From: Proteobacteria bacterium UBA664
GTDB lineage: Bacteria; Pseudomonadota; Gammaproteobacteria; UBA7966
Reading direction: 5' to 3'
Assembly: GCA_002299125.1 (NCBI GenBank)
Contig: DBNU01000245.1
Span: forward strand, 1-6,950
DNA length: 6,950 bases
Part shown: in pieces, positions 5,555 through 6,950 of the stretch
How positions within the stretch are numbered: position 1 is the stretch's first letter
How the letters are laid out: each line of letters opens with the position of its first letter
Notes under the pieces: model-generated
Told to the model about the DNA's origin: nothing
What the model saw: the letters and a program-made list of their open reading frames with translations, nothing else
Databases searched by the model: none
Made by a program: the position numbers and the translations under genes

Positions 5555-6950
5555 CCGCCAGGCCGATGACGGCGCTGTTGTTGGCCGGGTTCGCGTCGGT
5601 TTCCGAGGTGCTCACCGTGCCCTGAAGGCTGTGGAGGCCAGGTTGACCCGCCACCACTCCAAGCACCACCGCGGCCGGGCCAGACTCGCCGGCGAGTGCG
5701 CCGAGATGGCATTCGACCAGCCCGCCCGCCTGACTGCACTGGCCGTTGCTGCCGCTGAACCAGACCGCCGGTGGCAGGGAGATCCGAAGCCGGATATCGC
5801 TGGCCGCGCCGCCACCGGTGTTCATGACCTGCGCACGCAGGCCCGAGCCGGCGACGCCGGGCGGGGGTGCTGCCGCAGCAAGCGTGAGCGCGAGATCGGG
5901 CAGGTCGACCACGCTGCCGACCGTGGTGGCGCTGTCGTTCCCGGGGACGGGGTCCACGATGCCGGAACTGATGGTGGCCGCCACGCTGAGCGGTCCCGCG
6001 GCGAAGGCGAAAAGCGCCCATTCCTGCTGCAGGGAGGCACCTGCTGCCAGGTCGCCCAGTGTGCAGGTCCACCGGCCCGCCCCCTGGGCCGTGCAGCCCG
6101 CTGGGGCCGTGCTCACGCCGCCGCCGCCGCTCACCTGCAAGCTGAGTACGGCCCCCGTGGCCACACCGGGTCCGGCGTTGCTCAGTTGCACGCTGCTGCT
6201 GAACTGGCCGCCGTTGGGGATGCTGGCCGGCAGCGAACTCAGGCCCACGCCGAGGTCGGCGGCGATCTGTGCCACCAGCGGGGCGGTTGCCTGATTGTCC
6301 TGGCTGCGAAGGTCAGGGGTCGCGCTGCTGATCTGGGCCGCGGGCGAGAACGTGCCCGCGGCAGTGGCCAGGAGCGTCACATCCAGCACCCATTCACTGC
6401 CGGTCGGTAGTGCTCCCAGATTGCACAGCAGGCCCGGGCCCCCGGCCGTGCAGCCGGCCGGCCAAGGGCTGGCCGCAGTGAGGCCGGCGGGCAGGGTGAG
6501 GCCGAGTTGCGTGTTCAAGGCCGTGGCCGGTCCGGCGTTGCGGACACTGAGCCGGGCCTGGCTCGAGGCCCCGACCGCGACCCGGCCCGGGGTGAGGGCG
6601 AGCGTAACCGCGAGATCCGCGCTGTCGAGCGGGGCGAGCTCGAGCAGCAGACTGCCGCGCGCGCCGGCCTTGCCGTCGACGGCGATGCGATAGACCTGGC
6701 CGGCCACCGCGTCCAGCAGCAGTTGCGACTGGCCACCGCCGGCACTATCGTCGTCGCTCACCAGCGGAGCGAGCCCCCCTACCGTGTCGCCCTGATAGAC
6801 CGCGAGCAGGGTGTCGAAGGTGGAGCCGGTGGTGCGGATGCGGAAGCCGCGGCTGGTCGCGGGGGTCCAGGTGAACCACACCGACCCTGCCCCGTTGATG
6901 CCCGCGTGCAGCGGTTCACCCGCTTCGCGGGTGGCGAAGAGGTTGTTGCC
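5391..6950 (-). CDS. Exported PPC and tandem DUF11 protein with IPTL-CTERM-like tail (5' end outside window)
   Basis: Function unknown; it looks like a secreted or outer-surface protein. The frame is open from the right edge to the TGA at 5391-5393, giving 519 residues; an in-frame GTG at 6881 is internal, because the domain continues upstream of it (NNLFATREAGEPLHAG). Residues 1 to about 105 form a bacterial pre-peptidase C-terminal (PPC) beta domain: REAGEPLHAG, SVWFTWTP, FDTLLAVYQG, SDDDSAGGGQS, YRIAVDG. Three tandem Ig-like DUF11 repeats follow at about 112-225, 232-347 and 352-468. Each opens with DL(A/G)-type strands and contains N(A/T)G(P/G), a Cys pair with LG-x-L, and an N/D-rich closing turn. 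The tail from 469 has PPREVPALPLW (VPAL at 476-479), a hydrophobic stretch interrupted by Arg, and the end RGRHSRGDVRG. This resembles an IPTL-CTERM sorting signal (VP-x-L, transmembrane, Arg-rich). The gene converges on ggt and overlaps it by 164 bases. Confidence 0.85.
   Translation of the reverse strand, partial: GNNLFATREAGEPLHAGINGAGSVWFTWTPATSRGFRIRTTGSTFDTLLAVYQGDTVGGLAPLVSDDDSAGGGQSQLLLDAVAGQVYRIAVDGKAGARGSLLLELAPLDSADLAVTLALTPGRVAVGASSQARLSVRNAGPATALNTQLGLTLPAGLTAASPWPAGCTAGGPGLLCNLGALPTGSEWVLDVTLLATAAGTFSPAAQISSATPDLRSQDNQATAPLVAQIAADLGVGLSSLPASIPNGGQFSSSVQLSNAGPGVATGAVLSLQVSGGGGVSTAPAGCTAQGAGRWTCTLGDLAAGASLQQEWALFAFAAGPLSVAATISSGIVDPVPGNDSATTVGSVVDLPDLALTLAAAAPPPGVAGSGLRAQVMNTGGGAASDIRLRISLPPAVWFSGSNGQCSQAGGLVECHLGALAGESGPAAVVLGVVAGQPGLHSLQGTVSTSETDANPANNSAVIGLAVSAGQPPPREVPALPLWVLAGFGVHLLVRGLLAGGLLAGGLLVRGRHSRGDVRG
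5429..5480. repeat. 15-base tandem repeat inside the ggt / DUF11-gene overlap
   Basis: Two perfect 15-base copies of CGAGCAGGCCTCCGG (5429-5443 and 5444-5458) are followed by a degenerate copy with three changes (5459-5473) and a 7-base partial CGAGCAG (5474-5480). The period is a multiple of three, so copy-number change keeps both overlapping frames open. On the minus strand it encodes LLAGG/LLVRG-type repeats in the hydrophobic tail; on the plus strand it encodes RAGLR-type repeats in the GGT tail. Confidence 0.85.

Noticed and set aside
5415..6410. Plus-strand open frame of 331 codons opposite the PPC/DUF11 gene
   Set aside because: The minus strand shows PPC and DUF11 repeat signatures and a sorting tail; this frame shows none.

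Overview
The window is GC-rich chromosomal DNA (a sampled 60-base row inside ppk is about 73% G+C). It most resembles a proteobacterium, probably a GC-rich gammaproteobacterium. The grounds are a tail-to-tail ppk1/ppx pair, a Ppx protein with the long E. coli-type C-terminal half, a periplasmic gamma-glutamyltransferase, and a surface-type protein ending in a VPAL-hydrophobic-Arg tail of the IPTL-CTERM kind. I cannot name a genus from the sequence alone.

Layout. Positions 3-737 (+) hold the last third of polyphosphate kinase 1, cut by the left edge. Positions 932-1314 (+) hold a compact hicB-hicA toxin-antitoxin operon. Its toxin gene is only 58 codons and overlaps hicB by 4 bases. This island is only about 50% G+C and looks acquired. 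Positions 1478-3043 (-) encode exopolyphosphatase Ppx, convergent with ppk1 and hicBA. A 61-base divergent spacer follows. Positions 3105-3518 (+) encode a single-domain rhodanese. Its stop codon overlaps the ATG of a gamma-glutamyltransferase gene (3518-5554, +) that has all expected catalytic motifs. Positions 5391-6950 (-) hold the C-terminal part of a large exported protein: a PPC domain, three tandem DUF11-like Ig-fold repeats each with a conserved Cys pair, and an IPTL-type tail. It is cut by the right edge.

How the genes relate. ppk1 and ppx are the synthesis and hydrolysis arms of inorganic polyphosphate metabolism, and the toxin-antitoxin pair sits exactly in the seam between them. 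The rhodanese and GGT form a translationally coupled pair, which suggests a shared role in thiol, glutathione or sulfane-sulfur metabolism. The GGT gene and the surface-protein gene converge and overlap by 164 bases. A 15-base tandem repeat lies inside that overlap and is read in frame by both genes.

No rRNA, tRNA, CRISPR array, insertion sequence or convincing rho-independent terminator was seen. Apart from the hicBA island and the unusual overlap at the right, this is ordinary core-genome territory, and I see no clearly new multi-gene system.
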